Source of the DNA: Crystallibacter sulfonylureivorans_A
Lineage (GTDB): Bacteria; Actinomycetota; Actinomycetes; Actinomycetales; Micrococcaceae
DNA length: 64,000 nt
Assembly: GCF_047607445.1 (NCBI RefSeq)
Contig: NZ_JBLKRT010000018.1
Span: 1-64,000 of the forward strand
Direction: 5' to 3'
Under the pieces are notes generated by a model, which was not told where the DNA came from, ran no database searches, and saw nothing but the letters and a program-made list of their open reading frames with translations. Shown here piece after piece: positions 25,969 to 34,825 of the stretch (position 1 is its first letter; each line of letters opens with the position of its first letter). A program made the translations under genes and the position numbers.

Positions 25969-28610
25969 TTGCAGGACACCTCGAGCACATCTGAGAGCTC
26001 CGCCCTGCCACTGACATGCAGCTTCGCGTAAATCTGGTACAAGTGGCTCTCAATGGTCCGGACGGACACGACTAGTTCGTCCGCGATCTGTCGGTTCGTC
26101 AAGCCGCCGACGGCGCGCAAAGCGATATCCGTTTCCTTTGCGGTGAGCGGGGTGTGTGATTCACCCTGCACTCCGACCGGTCCCAACATTGCCCGATACT
26201 GCTGGGTGCGCGCCCTCGCCGCTGCGGTCCTTGGCCCATCGTTGGCGACCTGAGCCAACGAGACCGCAGCCAACGCTGCGTCCAGGGCAAACAAATCATG
26301 CCCGATCAGGTGGGCGCGCTCGGCGGCCAACAACAGCTGATCGGGGTCCCCGCCCGCCAACCCTTTGCCATAGTGCTCGCAGAGCCTGGCGAACGCACCC
26401 TGGACAATCGAGGCCTTAGTGGCTAGTTCTTCCGCGGCCGCGGATTCTCCAAGGCGCACCGCGCCGCTGATGGCAAACAGTTCGGCGGTGAGCGCCCCTC
26501 GTAAACGGTGCTGCTCGGCCTGTTCGAGCAGTTTGGCGGCGGCCACATCTTTGGACGTGAAGGAAGCAGTCGCCATCTCCAGGAAGTAGTCCCTGTCGCA
26601 GTCGAAGATCCAGGCAGCCCTGCTGTGGACGCTGCGGCATTCCTGCGCCATGCGAAGATACTGGCGGCCCTCTTCCACATCGCCGCAAAGGCAACTTGCA
26701 TAAGCGGCCGCAGCCGAGGCGATCCCGACGAGACCGTCAGGATCAAACTGCCGCAGCTGGCTAATCAGCGGTCGGAGCGTCTTCAAGGCCTGGGCCGCAC
26801 GGCCGCAATGGACCTGCATGACGCCCGCCGCCACGCTGGGAATTACGCTGGGAATGCGCCCCTGTGCGGCCTCAGGAGACTGCTCAACCTCGGAAACGGT
26901 GTCAGTCACCTGCCATTCCCGGGCAGTAAGTCGGACTACGGACAGGCCCCGGGCGGCTGATTCCAGTACCTCGGCGGGGTGCCCGTCCCGCTTGTGCCGC
27001 TCCAGAAGCGTCTGGGCGAGCTGCAACGCTTCCTCGTTCCTGCCCGCCACAGCCATGGCTTCGGCAAGGAGGCTCTCCGCACGGAGAGAATCTTCGCCAC
27101 CGTTGCCCGGCAGGTCCTTCCGAGCCTGCTCCAACCCAGGAATGGATGAGGCATGCTGACCTTCACGCGCGAACAACTCGGCTTCGGCCAGCTCGATCCG
27201 AAGGCGCAGCTCCGCCTTGTCAGCGTCCTCTGGGACATTTCCTATCCGGTCCTTGGCCGCAGCGATCGTCCGGTGGGCGGATTCGTGGTCGCCGCCGTGA
27301 TCGGCCAGTTCCGCCGTGACAAGGTCCAGCTCCAACTGTGCCCTGGGGTCCAACTGCATGTCCCCCAGCGATACAAGCAACTGCCGGGCTTTGTTTTCCT
27401 GTCCAGAACCGACCAGGGCAACCAGCTGGACCAGGGCTACTTCCGGATCGCCGTTTTCGTTTCCCAGCGAGTCAAGAATCCGCAAAGCGGTCTCGAAATC
27501 CCCTGCACGGTTCGCCAATCGGGCGCTTTCCAAGGCCAGTCCACGGTCTGCGTCTCTCCGGCAATCAAGCCGCCACAGGGTGTGCGCGAGCCGGCCGTTG
27601 GGGGTCAAGCCCGTGTCATCGGTGAGTCCTTCGAGCCGCTCCAGCAGTCTGTTGGCCCGGCCGGGAGGCACGTTGTCCCTGATGACCTCGCTCAAGAACC
27701 GACTGCCCACGGCCAGCACCGGCCCGTTGGCCAACCTGATACTGACCAGCCGCCGGGCCTCCAGTTGGTCCATTTCGTCCCGGCCTGCCACCGCGGTCGC
27801 AACCCACAGCGGCAGTTCCCCGACCAGCGCGCACATTTCCAAGAGGGAACGCTGGGCCGCGGTGAGAGGTCCGAGCCCCAGATCCACGACTTCGGCGATG
27901 CGTCCGCCGTGTTCGATCAGGTCATCGCGGCAAACCCACACGCCCTCGCGTTGCAGCAGATGGCCGGCGTCGCGTTGCTCCTCTGCCAGCGCCTGAAGAA
28001 GCATTGGATTGCCGCTGGACGCTCCCCAGAGTTGCATGGTGACCGTCTCTGAGATGGGGCCGCTGAGGGCTTCGGCGAGCATCTCCCGGCATTCCTCGGG
28101 CGACAGCCCTTCCAGGTCAAGCCGCTCCAGCCCGCCGTCGGTCCACATGCGCATCAGCTCAGGGGCGTGGGTCAGATCGCGGACTGCGGCCACCGGGGTC
28201 ACGATGCCGGCTGCGGCCAACTGTGCGACGGCCATGGCGGAGTGGCTGTCCAGAAATTCCGCGTTGTCCAGGAACAAGATCACGGGCCGGCCTGCGGCCA
28301 TAGTTCGGATCGCATCGGCGATGCCGCTGAGGATCCGCAAAGGATGACTCAGTTCCCCTTGGTGCCGGCTGAGGATGACGTTGAATGCCCCGTAGGACGT
28401 GCCTTCGAGTGAAGCAGAACCGCGCAGATGCACTACGTGCGTCTGGTCCCCTACACGTCGCAGGACGTGCTGGATCAGGGCCGTCTTCCCCACTCCAACT
28501 TCGCCGACAACCACAACACCTCGCCGGTCAGGACCAGACAGCAACGATCCAAGAGCCTCGACCTGAGCTGTGCGGCCGGAGAAAGGCCACAACAAAGTTG
28601 GCTGGGTCAT
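25965..28610 (-). CDS. Large ATP-binding LuxR-family (LAL) transcription regulator 2
   Basis: An 881-residue regulator with the same architecture as its neighbour: Walker A GEVGVGKTALIQ (about residues 35-46), Walker B RPVILFLDNAEFLD (about 108-121), a long helical middle, and a C-terminal LuxR helix-turn-helix with LTNRQIADELVVSVRTIESH near residue 845. The two proteins are clearly related but diverged, consistent with an old tandem duplication. It is the first gene of the pair, and the region upstream to 28939 should hold the promoter. Co-expression suggests that the proteins act together or antagonise each other; the sequence alone does not decide this. Confidence 0.88.
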   Translation of the reverse strand: MTQPTLLWPFSGRTAQVEALGSLLSGPDRRGVVVVGEVGVGKTALIQHVLRRVGDQTHVVHLRGSASLEGTSYGAFNVILSRHQGELSHPLRILSGIADAIRTMAAGRPVILFLDNAEFLDSHSAMAVAQLAAAGIVTPVAAVRDLTHAPELMRMWTDGGLERLDLEGLSPEECREMLAEALSGPISETVTMQLWGASSGNPMLLQALAEEQRDAGHLLQREGVWVCRDDLIEHGGRIAEVVDLGLGPLTAAQRSLLEMCALVGELPLWVATAVAGRDEMDQLEARRLVSIRLANGPVLAVGSRFLSEVIRDNVPPGRANRLLERLEGLTDDTGLTPNGRLAHTLWRLDCRRDADRGLALESARLANRAGDFETALRILDSLGNENGDPEVALVQLVALVGSGQENKARQLLVSLGDMQLDPRAQLELDLVTAELADHGGDHESAHRTIAAAKDRIGNVPEDADKAELRLRIELAEAELFAREGQHASSIPGLEQARKDLPGNGGEDSLRAESLLAEAMAVAGRNEEALQLAQTLLERHKRDGHPAEVLESAARGLSVVRLTAREWQVTDTVSEVEQSPEAAQGRIPSVIPSVAAGVMQVHCGRAAQALKTLRPLISQLRQFDPDGLVGIASAAAAYASCLCGDVEEGRQYLRMAQECRSVHSRAAWIFDCDRDYFLEMATASFTSKDVAAAKLLEQAEQHRLRGALTAELFAISGAVRLGESAAAEELATKASIVQGAFARLCEHYGKGLAGGDPDQLLLAAERAHLIGHDLFALDAALAAVSLAQVANDGPRTAAARARTQQYRAMLGPVGVQGESHTPLTAKETDIALRAVGGLTNRQIADELVVSVRTIESHLYQIYAKLHVSGRAELSDVLEVSCK

Positions 28611-28939
28611 ACCGGTCCCCCCAAGAAACCGTTATTGCTGAATTCGGACCCCCAAGTCCGGATTCACTATCTAAAGTTGCAGCCGCAGGCCCCCCGCTCG
28701 ATGAGCCTTCCTGCTGGCTGAAGCTCAGCGTACCTGCAAATCGCGATTCCCAACAGGGCCATTATTCAGGGCGACCTCGGTACATTGAGGAAACGAAGCC
28801 GGTCGGCGGGGCGCGTGCGAGCACAGATTCACGTCCCGGCGGTGGCCCGAAATGCGCCCGGAACTTGTCTTCGATGCCGACGCCGTTCTTCCGGCCGGCC
28901 ACCGAAGTGGTGCCGCTGGCGGGGCGTGGGCATTGGAAA
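28611..28939. promoter_or_regulatory. Region upstream of the LAL regulator pair
   Basis: About 330 bp with no credible gene. Near its left end CGGAC (28645-28649) and GTCCG (28656-28660) form a short inverted repeat about 35 bp before the regulator start, a possible operator. A promoter is expected here on the minus strand, but the boxes are not distinct. Confidence 0.4.
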
Positions 28940-28997
28940 GGGGCCGACGATGGGATGGGGGTGGCCCAGTCTCGTAAGCCGCCCATCGTCGACCCCC
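28940..28997 (-). terminator. Terminator-like hairpin after pth, copy A of a repeated element
   Basis: Arms at 28940-28954 (GGGGCCGACGATGGG) and 28983-28997 pair over 15 bp with one mismatch. On the minus strand the hairpin is followed by TTTCC and lies about 85 bp beyond the pth stop. A closely similar element occurs at 41746-41801 after prs. Confidence 0.7.
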
Positions 28998-29080
28998 GCG
29001 TGTGGAGCCAAATATGGCTAACTCGATTCTAGGCATCCGCGCCCGGACTGGCCAATCGACGGTTTTGTGACGCTAGAGAC

Positions 29081-29674
29081 TCACTGCTGCTTCGCCGTGC
29101 CGTGGAATTTCTGCTGTGCCGCCAGCAGTCCCTCGCGCAGCAGAAGTTCGGCTGCGTCGGCGGCGTCGTCCACGAGGAACGGGAGATCTTTCTTTTCCGT
29201 CGTGGAAAAATCGCGCAGCACATGGTCCGCCGTGTCCATGCGCCCAGGCGGGCGGCCCACACCGATGCGGACCCTGTAATAGTCCTTGGTACCCAGCGCC
29301 TTGGACATGTCGCGCAGGCCGTTGTGCCCGCCTTCTCCCCCACCGATCTTGAGTTTAATCGTGTTGAACGGAATGTCGATCTCGTCATGCAGGGCAACCA
29401 CATGGTCTGGTGCGATCGAGAAGAATTTGCACAGCGCCGCCGTCGGACCTCCTGAAAGGTTCATAAACGTGAGCGGCTTGGCAAGCACCACCCGTGGCCC
29501 TCCGATACCCAGACGGCCTTCCACTACCTGCGCGTGGGTCTTGTGAGACTTGAACGAACCGCCGATCCGGCGGGATAGCTCGTCGAGGGCCATCTGGCCA
29601 ACGTTATGGCGATTGCCGCTGTATCCCGGACCGGGGTTGCCCAAACCAATCATCAGCCAGGTGTCGCTGCTCAC
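29081..29674 (-). CDS. pth: Peptidyl-tRNA hydrolase
   Basis: A 197-residue cytoplasmic enzyme that releases tRNA from prematurely dropped peptidyl-tRNA. The N-terminal motif GLGNPGPGYSGNRHNVG holds the catalytic Asn and His (about residues 12 and 22). The Asp of the triad lies in VVALHDEIDIPFN near residue 96, and GGEGGHNGLRDM is the conserved glycine-rich segment near 110-121. The GTG start at 29674 has AAGGAG upstream, ten bases away. It follows rplY by 113 bp. A terminator-like hairpin lies downstream. Length is normal for the family. Confidence 0.96.
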   Translation of the reverse strand: MSSDTWLMIGLGNPGPGYSGNRHNVGQMALDELSRRIGGSFKSHKTHAQVVEGRLGIGGPRVVLAKPLTFMNLSGGPTAALCKFFSIAPDHVVALHDEIDIPFNTIKLKIGGGEGGHNGLRDMSKALGTKDYYRVRIGVGRPPGRMDTADHVLRDFSTTEKKDLPFLVDDAADAAELLLREGLLAAQQKFHGTAKQQ

Positions 29675-29709
29675 GGGACAGGTGCTCCTTGGATGGTAGA
29701 TGCAGGGGA

Positions 29710-29776
29710 CCCAGGATCATCCTGGGGATAGACCGAAGCCCCCGGCGAATGCGTCAGGCAGTCGCCGGGGGCTTCG
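29710..29776. repeat. Two hairpins between rplY and pth
   Basis: A perfect 15-bp stem pairs 29734-29748 with 29762-29776 around a 13-base loop, and CCCAGGAT/ATCCTGGG forms a second palindrome at 29710-29726. Neither has a T tract in the direction of transcription. They may stabilise or partly separate the rplY and pth messages. Confidence 0.6.
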
Positions 29777-29787
29777 ACGGGGAGTTG

Positions 29788-30390
29788 CTACTCGGCCGGG
29801 GTTTCGGCGGACGGAGCGGCTTCGGCTGCCTCGGCCTCAGGCTCAGGCTCTGCCACTGCCGGTGCGGAAACGGTGGCGATGACGGTATCTTCCGGAATCA
29901 GCAGGCTGACACCGGCGGGCAGCTCAATGTCGGTGGCGTGGACGTGCTCGCCGATCTCGCGTCCCTCCACGTTGATGGTGAGGGTCTCCGGCAGAGCGGT
30001 CGCATCGGCTTCAACCAGAACGGTGAACTCTTCCAGATCGAAGACGGCACCGGCGGCAACTTCGCCGGCAACGTGGATGTTGACGTCGACGTGCACCTTC
30101 TCGCCCTTGCGGACGGTCAGCAGGTCAACGTGCTCGATGATCTGGGCGATCGGATCGCGCTGGACGTCCTTGGCCAGGGCCAGGTGCTCCTCACCGTCAA
30201 CATCCAGGGTCAGCAGGGCGTTGGCGGTGCGCAGGGCCAGCGTGGTGGCCTTCTGCGGCAGCAGAACGTGCAGCGGCTCTGCGCCGTGGCCGTAAATCAC
30301 GGCGGGGATCTGTGCATTGCGGCGGGCGCGTCGTGCGGCACCCTTACCGAATTCGTTGCGGACTTCAGCGGCGAGCTTCTGCTCGGACAT
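29788..30390 (-). CDS. rplY: 50S ribosomal protein L25 (general stress protein CTC form)
   Basis: A 200-residue L25/CTC protein that binds 5S rRNA. The N-terminal domain (residues 1 to about 95) has the family opening LAAEVRNEFGKGAARRARR and AVIYGHG. The C-terminal TL5-like beta domain includes GEKVHVDVNIHVAGEVAAG and ends in an acidic, alanine-rich tail. This is the long form common in actinobacteria, not the short E. coli form. AAGGAG lies seven bases before the ATG. In related actinobacteria the gene usually follows prs directly; here the 11-kb EPS2 locus lies between them. Confidence 0.95.
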   Translation of the reverse strand: MSEQKLAAEVRNEFGKGAARRARRNAQIPAVIYGHGAEPLHVLLPQKATTLALRTANALLTLDVDGEEHLALAKDVQRDPIAQIIEHVDLLTVRKGEKVHVDVNIHVAGEVAAGAVFDLEEFTVLVEADATALPETLTINVEGREIGEHVHATDIELPAGVSLLIPEDTVIATVSAPAVAEPEPEAEAAEAAPSAETPAE

Positions 30391-30701
30391 GGTGTTACTC
30401 CTTGTGCTGGATGGTTCAGGGCGGGTGTCTAGAAACCGTCCCGCCGCACCGAATACCAGCGCAGAGAAGCGAAGCTGCTAGCCACCGTCGATAACGGAGA
30501 GCCGGTTCCGGCTCTCCCTCGCCTAGGCAATGGCCCTACTTTACCAGTGCTGTGGCAGCTGCGGAAAACCACGGGGTCGGCGGAACTGAGCCAGCAGCCG
30601 ATCAAGCGTTGGTGGTGGCCAAGGTTATGACTCCAAGGTTTTCCCATCCGCCCAGACTTAGCCTCCTGTCATTCGAACGGGCGGGACGGAGGATCATCAT
30701 C
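30391..30701. promoter_or_regulatory. Divergent region between rplY and the EPS2 glycosyltransferases
   Basis: About 310 bp with no credible gene. It should hold the rplY promoter (leftward) and an EPS2 promoter (rightward); neither has distinct -35/-10 boxes. The main visible element is a perfect palindrome at 30496-30517, annotated separately. Confidence 0.5.
30496..30517. repeat. Perfect 10-bp inverted repeat upstream of rplY
   Basis: GGAGAGCCGG and CCGGCTCTCC are separated by TT. It lies about 106 bp before the rplY start, at the boundary between housekeeping genes and EPS2. It has no T tract on either side, so it may be an RNA leader hairpin or an operator rather than a terminator. Confidence 0.6.
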
Positions 30702-31865
30702 ATGGTCGGGGCATTGGTTCATGAATGGATCGCGCCGCTGGGCGGCTCCGAAAACGTCCTGGCAGGGCTGAGCCGGTTGTACCCGACAGCCCACCTGCAT
30801 TGCCTGTGGAACGATGCCCCCGATCGATTCCTGCCGGAGACGGTGAACGAGAGCTGGCTGGCCCGCACCCCCTTGCGCCGGCACAAGCTGGCGGCGCTTC
30901 CGCTGATGCCCCTCGTCTGGCGCCACCGGCGTGCCCCCGCACGCTATTCCTGGATACTGACCAGCTCCCATCTGTTCGCCCACCACGTCCAGTTCCCCCA
31001 CTGCACCCGGGATACCCCCAAGCTCTCCTATGTGCATTCCCCCGCCCGCTACCTGTGGACGCCCGAATTCGATCCCCGCGGAAGCCATCCGCTGGCTCGC
31101 GCAGCCGCGGCCGCGCTAAAACCACTGGATGCCTTCCGCGCCCAAGAGAGTTCCGCGGTGGCCGCCAACAGCAGCTTTGTCCGGGCACGGATCCGGCGGT
31201 ACTGGGGACGGGACGCCGAGGTCATCCACCCTCCCGTCGGTGTTCACCGGATCGCTTCGGTTGGCGACTGGTCGTCGCTGTTGACGGAGCAGGAGTCCGC
31301 CGCCTTGGCGGCACTACCGGCAGACTTTGTCCTGGGCGCTTCCCGGCTGGTCCCCTACAAGCGGTTGGACAAGGTCATCGAAACCGGCCGTCTGCTGCAG
31401 CTGCCCGTCGTCATCGCCGGGATGGGTCCGCTGGCCCAGCAGCTCATGGCAGCAGGCCGATCCGCCGGCGTGCCCGTCCACTTGACCGGCAGGATTTCGG
31501 ACGCTTTGCTATTCGCCCTCTACCAGCGTTGCCGGCTGTTCGTCTTTCCTGCGGTCGAAGACTTCGGGATCATGCCCGTGGAAGCGATGGCCGCCGGGGC
31601 TCCCGTGTTAGCCAATATTCTCGGCGGGGCGGCAGAAACCGTAGTCCATGGCGTCACCGGCGGCTTAGCCGATTTCGACGACGAGGACTCACTCCGCGCG
31701 GGGATCGCCGCCGCGCTCACGTCTGGCGCCAGTGCCGCCCGCCAGCGCGCGATGGACTTCGGCGAGGACATCTTCCAACAGCGGATGGGGGCTTGGGTCA
31801 GCCGCCACACCGGCGAGGCACCCCCGTTGCTGACGGCGGCAGCTGGCCCGGGAGCCCAACGGTGA
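30702..31865 (+). CDS. GT4-family glycosyltransferase (EPS2, first of four)
   Basis: A 387-residue GT-B glycosyltransferase. The N-terminus MVGALVHEWIAPLGGSENVL is typical of GT4 enzymes that act on lipid-linked intermediates. The donor side shows LGASRLVPYKRLDKVIETGR and FPAVEDFGIMPVEAMAAGAP, with E-x7-E near residues 287-295. I start at ATG 30702, with GGAGG nine bases upstream; the frame stays open for 50 more codons to the left but that stretch lacks family similarity. The stop overlaps the next gene's GTG (GTGA), so the first two genes are coupled. The sugar is unknown. Confidence 0.87.
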   Translation: MVGALVHEWIAPLGGSENVLAGLSRLYPTAHLHCLWNDAPDRFLPETVNESWLARTPLRRHKLAALPLMPLVWRHRRAPARYSWILTSSHLFAHHVQFPHCTRDTPKLSYVHSPARYLWTPEFDPRGSHPLARAAAAALKPLDAFRAQESSAVAANSSFVRARIRRYWGRDAEVIHPPVGVHRIASVGDWSSLLTEQESAALAALPADFVLGASRLVPYKRLDKVIETGRLLQLPVVIAGMGPLAQQLMAAGRSAGVPVHLTGRISDALLFALYQRCRLFVFPAVEDFGIMPVEAMAAGAPVLANILGGAAETVVHGVTGGLADFDDEDSLRAGIAAALTSGASAARQRAMDFGEDIFQQRMGAWVSRHTGEAPPLLTAAAGPGAQR

Positions 31866-32818
31866 TCACCATCGACACCCGGTTCACGGGACACCATGGC
31901 ATAGCCCGCTACGCCCGGGAGGTCACGGGCCGGCTCAGCGGGCTCGAATGGTCAGGATTAAGCAGCGGCCGCAATCCGTCATCTCCTGCCGGGCTGCTGG
32001 ACGGGTTCCGGCTGGGCCGCAGCACCCGCCTGTTCTATACGCCCGGCTTCAACCCGCTTGCCAGCGCGGTCCCCCAGTTGCTGACCTTGCACGACTTGAT
32101 CCATTTGCGTCCAGGCCTGCCCAACCGCTCCCAGCGTCTGGCTTACTACGAAGCATTGATCCGTCCAGTCATCAGGCGGCTCGGGCGGGTCCTCACGGTA
32201 TCGGAAACCTCCGCCGAAGAAATCCGCCGATGGCTCCGTGACGACACGGTCGAAGTCATCAATGCGGGAAACGGCTGCTCGGGTGAGTTCACACCGGATG
32301 CTGCTGCTTCCACGCCCAAGCGACCCTACCTCCTCTACGTTGGGGCGCTTCGGCCGCACAAGAACGTTCCGACCATGCTGACGGCACTCGCCGGGTTGCC
32401 GGAGGCGAGGTTGATCGTGGTTTCCCCCGACCACACACGCTTCGGTACAGCGCTCGCCAGGCACGGACTCAGCCAACGGTCTGAAGTGCTCTCCGGGTTG
32501 GACGACCGCAGGCTGGCGTCCCTCTACCGGGGCGCGGCCGCCACCGTGCTGCCCTCCACGGCGGAGGGCTTTGGGCTGCCGGCAGTGGAATCGTTGAGCT
32601 GCGGCACGCCCGTGGTCTACTGGCAGGGCTGCAACAGCGTTCACGAAATCTGCGCCGGCTATGGCACCGCCGTTGCGTCGGCCACGGACGTCGGGCAGTG
32701 GCGCGAGGCACTCCGCAATGCGTTAGAGCAGCCTCAGCCGGTGAGTGGCTTCGACGCCGGACGCTTTTGTTGGAACAGGGTTGCTGACCGGGTAGGGGGT
32801 GTTCTGCGTGGGCTCTGA
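31862..32818 (+). CDS. GT4-family glycosyltransferase (EPS2, second)
   Basis: A 318-residue glycosyltransferase, on the short side for GT4. It begins VITIDTRFTGHHGIARYARE. The C-terminal donor domain contains YLLYVGALRPHKNVPTMLTA (about residue 160) and PSTAEGFGLPAVESLSCGTP with E-x7-E near 240-248. The start is a GTG overlapping the previous stop codon, the clearest choice because the longer upstream frame lies over the first glycosyltransferase. The 3' end overlaps the next gene by about 11 bp. No membrane helices are visible. Confidence 0.86.
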   Translation: MITIDTRFTGHHGIARYAREVTGRLSGLEWSGLSSGRNPSSPAGLLDGFRLGRSTRLFYTPGFNPLASAVPQLLTLHDLIHLRPGLPNRSQRLAYYEALIRPVIRRLGRVLTVSETSAEEIRRWLRDDTVEVINAGNGCSGEFTPDAAASTPKRPYLLYVGALRPHKNVPTMLTALAGLPEARLIVVSPDHTRFGTALARHGLSQRSEVLSGLDDRRLASLYRGAAATVLPSTAEGFGLPAVESLSCGTPVVYWQGCNSVHEICAGYGTAVASATDVGQWREALRNALEQPQPVSGFDAGRFCWNRVADRVGGVLRGL

Positions 32819-33698
32819 CTTGCTCGCCGTCACCGCCGTCGTGCTCAATTGGAAAGATCCGGTGGGCACCAACCGGTGCGTCGAATCGCTGCTGGCGCCG
32901 GGAGGACCGGGCCAGGTGATCGTCGTGGACAACGAATCAAGCGGTTCGCTGCGCGAGTTTGCAGCGGCGCATGCCGGACGGGTGAAGCTGATCGAGTCCC
33001 GAAAAAACCTGGGGTTCGCCGCCGGCGTGAATTTGGGAGTCAGTGCCCGCAGCCCGGACACCAGATATCTGCTGCTGATAAACAACGACGCCGAGCTGGC
33101 GCCTGGGTGCCTGGACCTCCTGATCCGCCATGCCGTCCGCCGCCCTGAGGCCGGTATCGTCGCCCCGGTGATCCGCTTCCCGGACGGCAGGCTGCAATCT
33201 GCCGGGCACCGCTTCCGGCCAACCACCGGGTCCGTGCTGCCGCCGGCGGCCGGCAGCATCGCCGACTTCGCCACTTTCGCCTGCGTTCTGCTGCCCATCG
33301 ATGTTCTCCACCGGGTGGGACTGCTCGATGAAGGCTTCTTCATGTACTGGGAAGACGTCGAATATTGCCTGCGCTGCCGCCGCTTCGGGCTGGAGACACA
33401 CATTGTGCCCGACGCGACGGTGCTGCATCGGCTGTCCGCCTCGCATGGACGCGCGGGTGGATGGATTGATGCGTACTCGATGATGGGACTGGCGGTGCTG
33501 GCTCGGCGGCTTGGCGGCGCGGCCTACTGTGGGCTGGCTTGGCGCGCCATGCTCCGCCTGGGTGTGCGCGTCCTCCGCGGTGAATGGGCAGCGTCCCGCT
33601 GGGTGATGCGAGGCCTCAAGTTGGGGCTGGCTGCTGGCTCCGGCAGTGGGCATGCTGCCGTTGATGAGCTGCGTTCAGCGGTGGCGGCGCGGAGCTAG
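32808..33698 (+). CDS. GT2-family glycosyltransferase, rhamnosyltransferase-like (EPS2, third)
   Basis: A 296-residue GT-A enzyme. It starts with the GT2 strand AVTAVVLNWKDPVGTNRCVE, then VIVVDNESSG, and has the metal-binding acidic motif in LLINNDAELAPGCLD near residue 92. The downstream EGFFMYWEDVEYCLRCR segment is typical of rhamnosyltransferase-like members. The GTG at 32808 is preferred, with GGTAGGGGG about eight bases upstream; a GTG at 32799 is also possible. A short hydrophobic stretch near the C-terminus may touch the membrane. Rhamnose transfer is suggested, not proven. Confidence 0.86.
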   Translation: MGSDLLAVTAVVLNWKDPVGTNRCVESLLAPGGPGQVIVVDNESSGSLREFAAAHAGRVKLIESRKNLGFAAGVNLGVSARSPDTRYLLLINNDAELAPGCLDLLIRHAVRRPEAGIVAPVIRFPDGRLQSAGHRFRPTTGSVLPPAAGSIADFATFACVLLPIDVLHRVGLLDEGFFMYWEDVEYCLRCRRFGLETHIVPDATVLHRLSASHGRAGGWIDAYSMMGLAVLARRLGGAAYCGLAWRAMLRLGVRVLRGEWAASRWVMRGLKLGLAAGSGSGHAAVDELRSAVAARS

Positions 33699-33718
33699 AA
33701 CCAAGAAGGAGAGCATTC

Positions 33719-34825
33719 ATGGGCGAGGTCGTGGTGTGGAAGAGCTGCTGGCTCCCCGGTTCGGAGACCTTCATTCGCCACCAGATGGATGCCCTGGTCA
33801 ACTGGACCCCGAGGCCGCTGGGGCTACGGCGGCAGCCAAGCCCGTTGGCCCGCGAATCGGATATCTTGCTGGGGCGCCCGGGTCTGCGCGGCGGCTTGGA
33901 AGAACGTCTTCTGACCTTCTGTGGCTGGCATCCGCGGCTCGCAGCCTACCTGAAATCCCTGCAGCCGGACCTCATCCACATCCATTTCGCCTCAGAGGCG
34001 CGGGGCGTTGACCTGATAGCGCGGCGGCTGGGCATTCCGTATGTGGTGACCGTTCATGGCAACGACGTGACCGAAGCGCCGCGCCGGCCGGGATTCATGG
34101 GGTACCTGTACCGGCGCTCCGTTGCGCGGGTGCTTCGCGGCGCCGCCCACGTGGTTGCGGTTTCGGATTTCACCAAGGCGCAAGCCATCGCGCTGGGGGC
34201 AAGCGAACCGAATTGCAGCGTGGCGCATGTGGGTATTCCGGTGCCGGACCGGGTGGACCGCGCCGGCGGGTACGACGTTGTCTTCGTTGGCCGCCTGGTG
34301 CCGGTGAAAGGCGTGGACCATCTGCTGCGCGCGGTCGCTTCAGCAGAACGGAACGGCAACCGGAAAATCAGTGTAGGCATCGCCGGAGACGGACCAGAGC
34401 GTGACAAGTTGGTCCTTCTTGCCCAACAGCTTGGTGTTCAAGCGGACTTCCTGGGCATGCTGGACGGGCCTGGTATCCACACCCTGCTCGCCGGTGCGAA
34501 AGTCTTCTGTGGGCCCTCGGTGACAACGCCCACACACCAGACTGAGGGATTCGGATTGGTGTTTCTGGAAGCGGCCGCGCACCGTCTTCCGGTGGCTTCC
34601 TACCGAAGCGGAGGCATACCGGAGGCAGTCCAAGACGGAATTACGGGCTTGCTGGCACCGGAGGGTGACCTCATGCATCTCGCGGCCAACATCACCGTTC
34701 TACTTGAAGACGCAGATTTACGGGACCGAATGGGGCTGGCTGGCAGGGAGCGGGTGATGAGGGACTTCGACATCATGAGGACGACGGCGCGTCTTGAATC
34801 GATCTATGCGTCAGCGTCCCATTGA
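33719..34825 (+). CDS. GT4-family glycosyltransferase (EPS2, fourth)
   Basis: A 368-residue GT-B glycosyltransferase. The acceptor half includes DLIHIHFASEARGVDLIAR and VVTVHGNDVTEAPRR. The donor half begins VVFVGRLVPVKGVDHLLRAV (about residue 185) and has TEGFGLVFLEAAAHRLP with E-x7-E near 279-287. AAGGAG lies eight bases before ATG 33719. It ends the rightward four-gene EPS2 run. Its last 53 bp overlap the 3' end of the convergent polymerase gene. The closest visual likeness is to colanic-acid-type transferases, a weak guide to substrate. Confidence 0.87.
   Translation: MGEVVVWKSCWLPGSETFIRHQMDALVNWTPRPLGLRRQPSPLARESDILLGRPGLRGGLEERLLTFCGWHPRLAAYLKSLQPDLIHIHFASEARGVDLIARRLGIPYVVTVHGNDVTEAPRRPGFMGYLYRRSVARVLRGAAHVVAVSDFTKAQAIALGASEPNCSVAHVGIPVPDRVDRAGGYDVVFVGRLVPVKGVDHLLRAVASAERNGNRKISVGIAGDGPERDKLVLLAQQLGVQADFLGMLDGPGIHTLLAGAKVFCGPSVTTPTHQTEGFGLVFLEAAAHRLPVASYRSGGIPEAVQDGITGLLAPEGDLMHLAANITVLLEDADLRDRMGLAGRERVMRDFDIMRTTARLESIYASASH

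Noticed and set aside
30725..31861. Upstream in-frame extension of the second EPS2 glycosyltransferase
   Set aside because: It is an off-frame reading of the first glycosyltransferase; the GTG at 31862 overlapping the stop is a normal coupled start.
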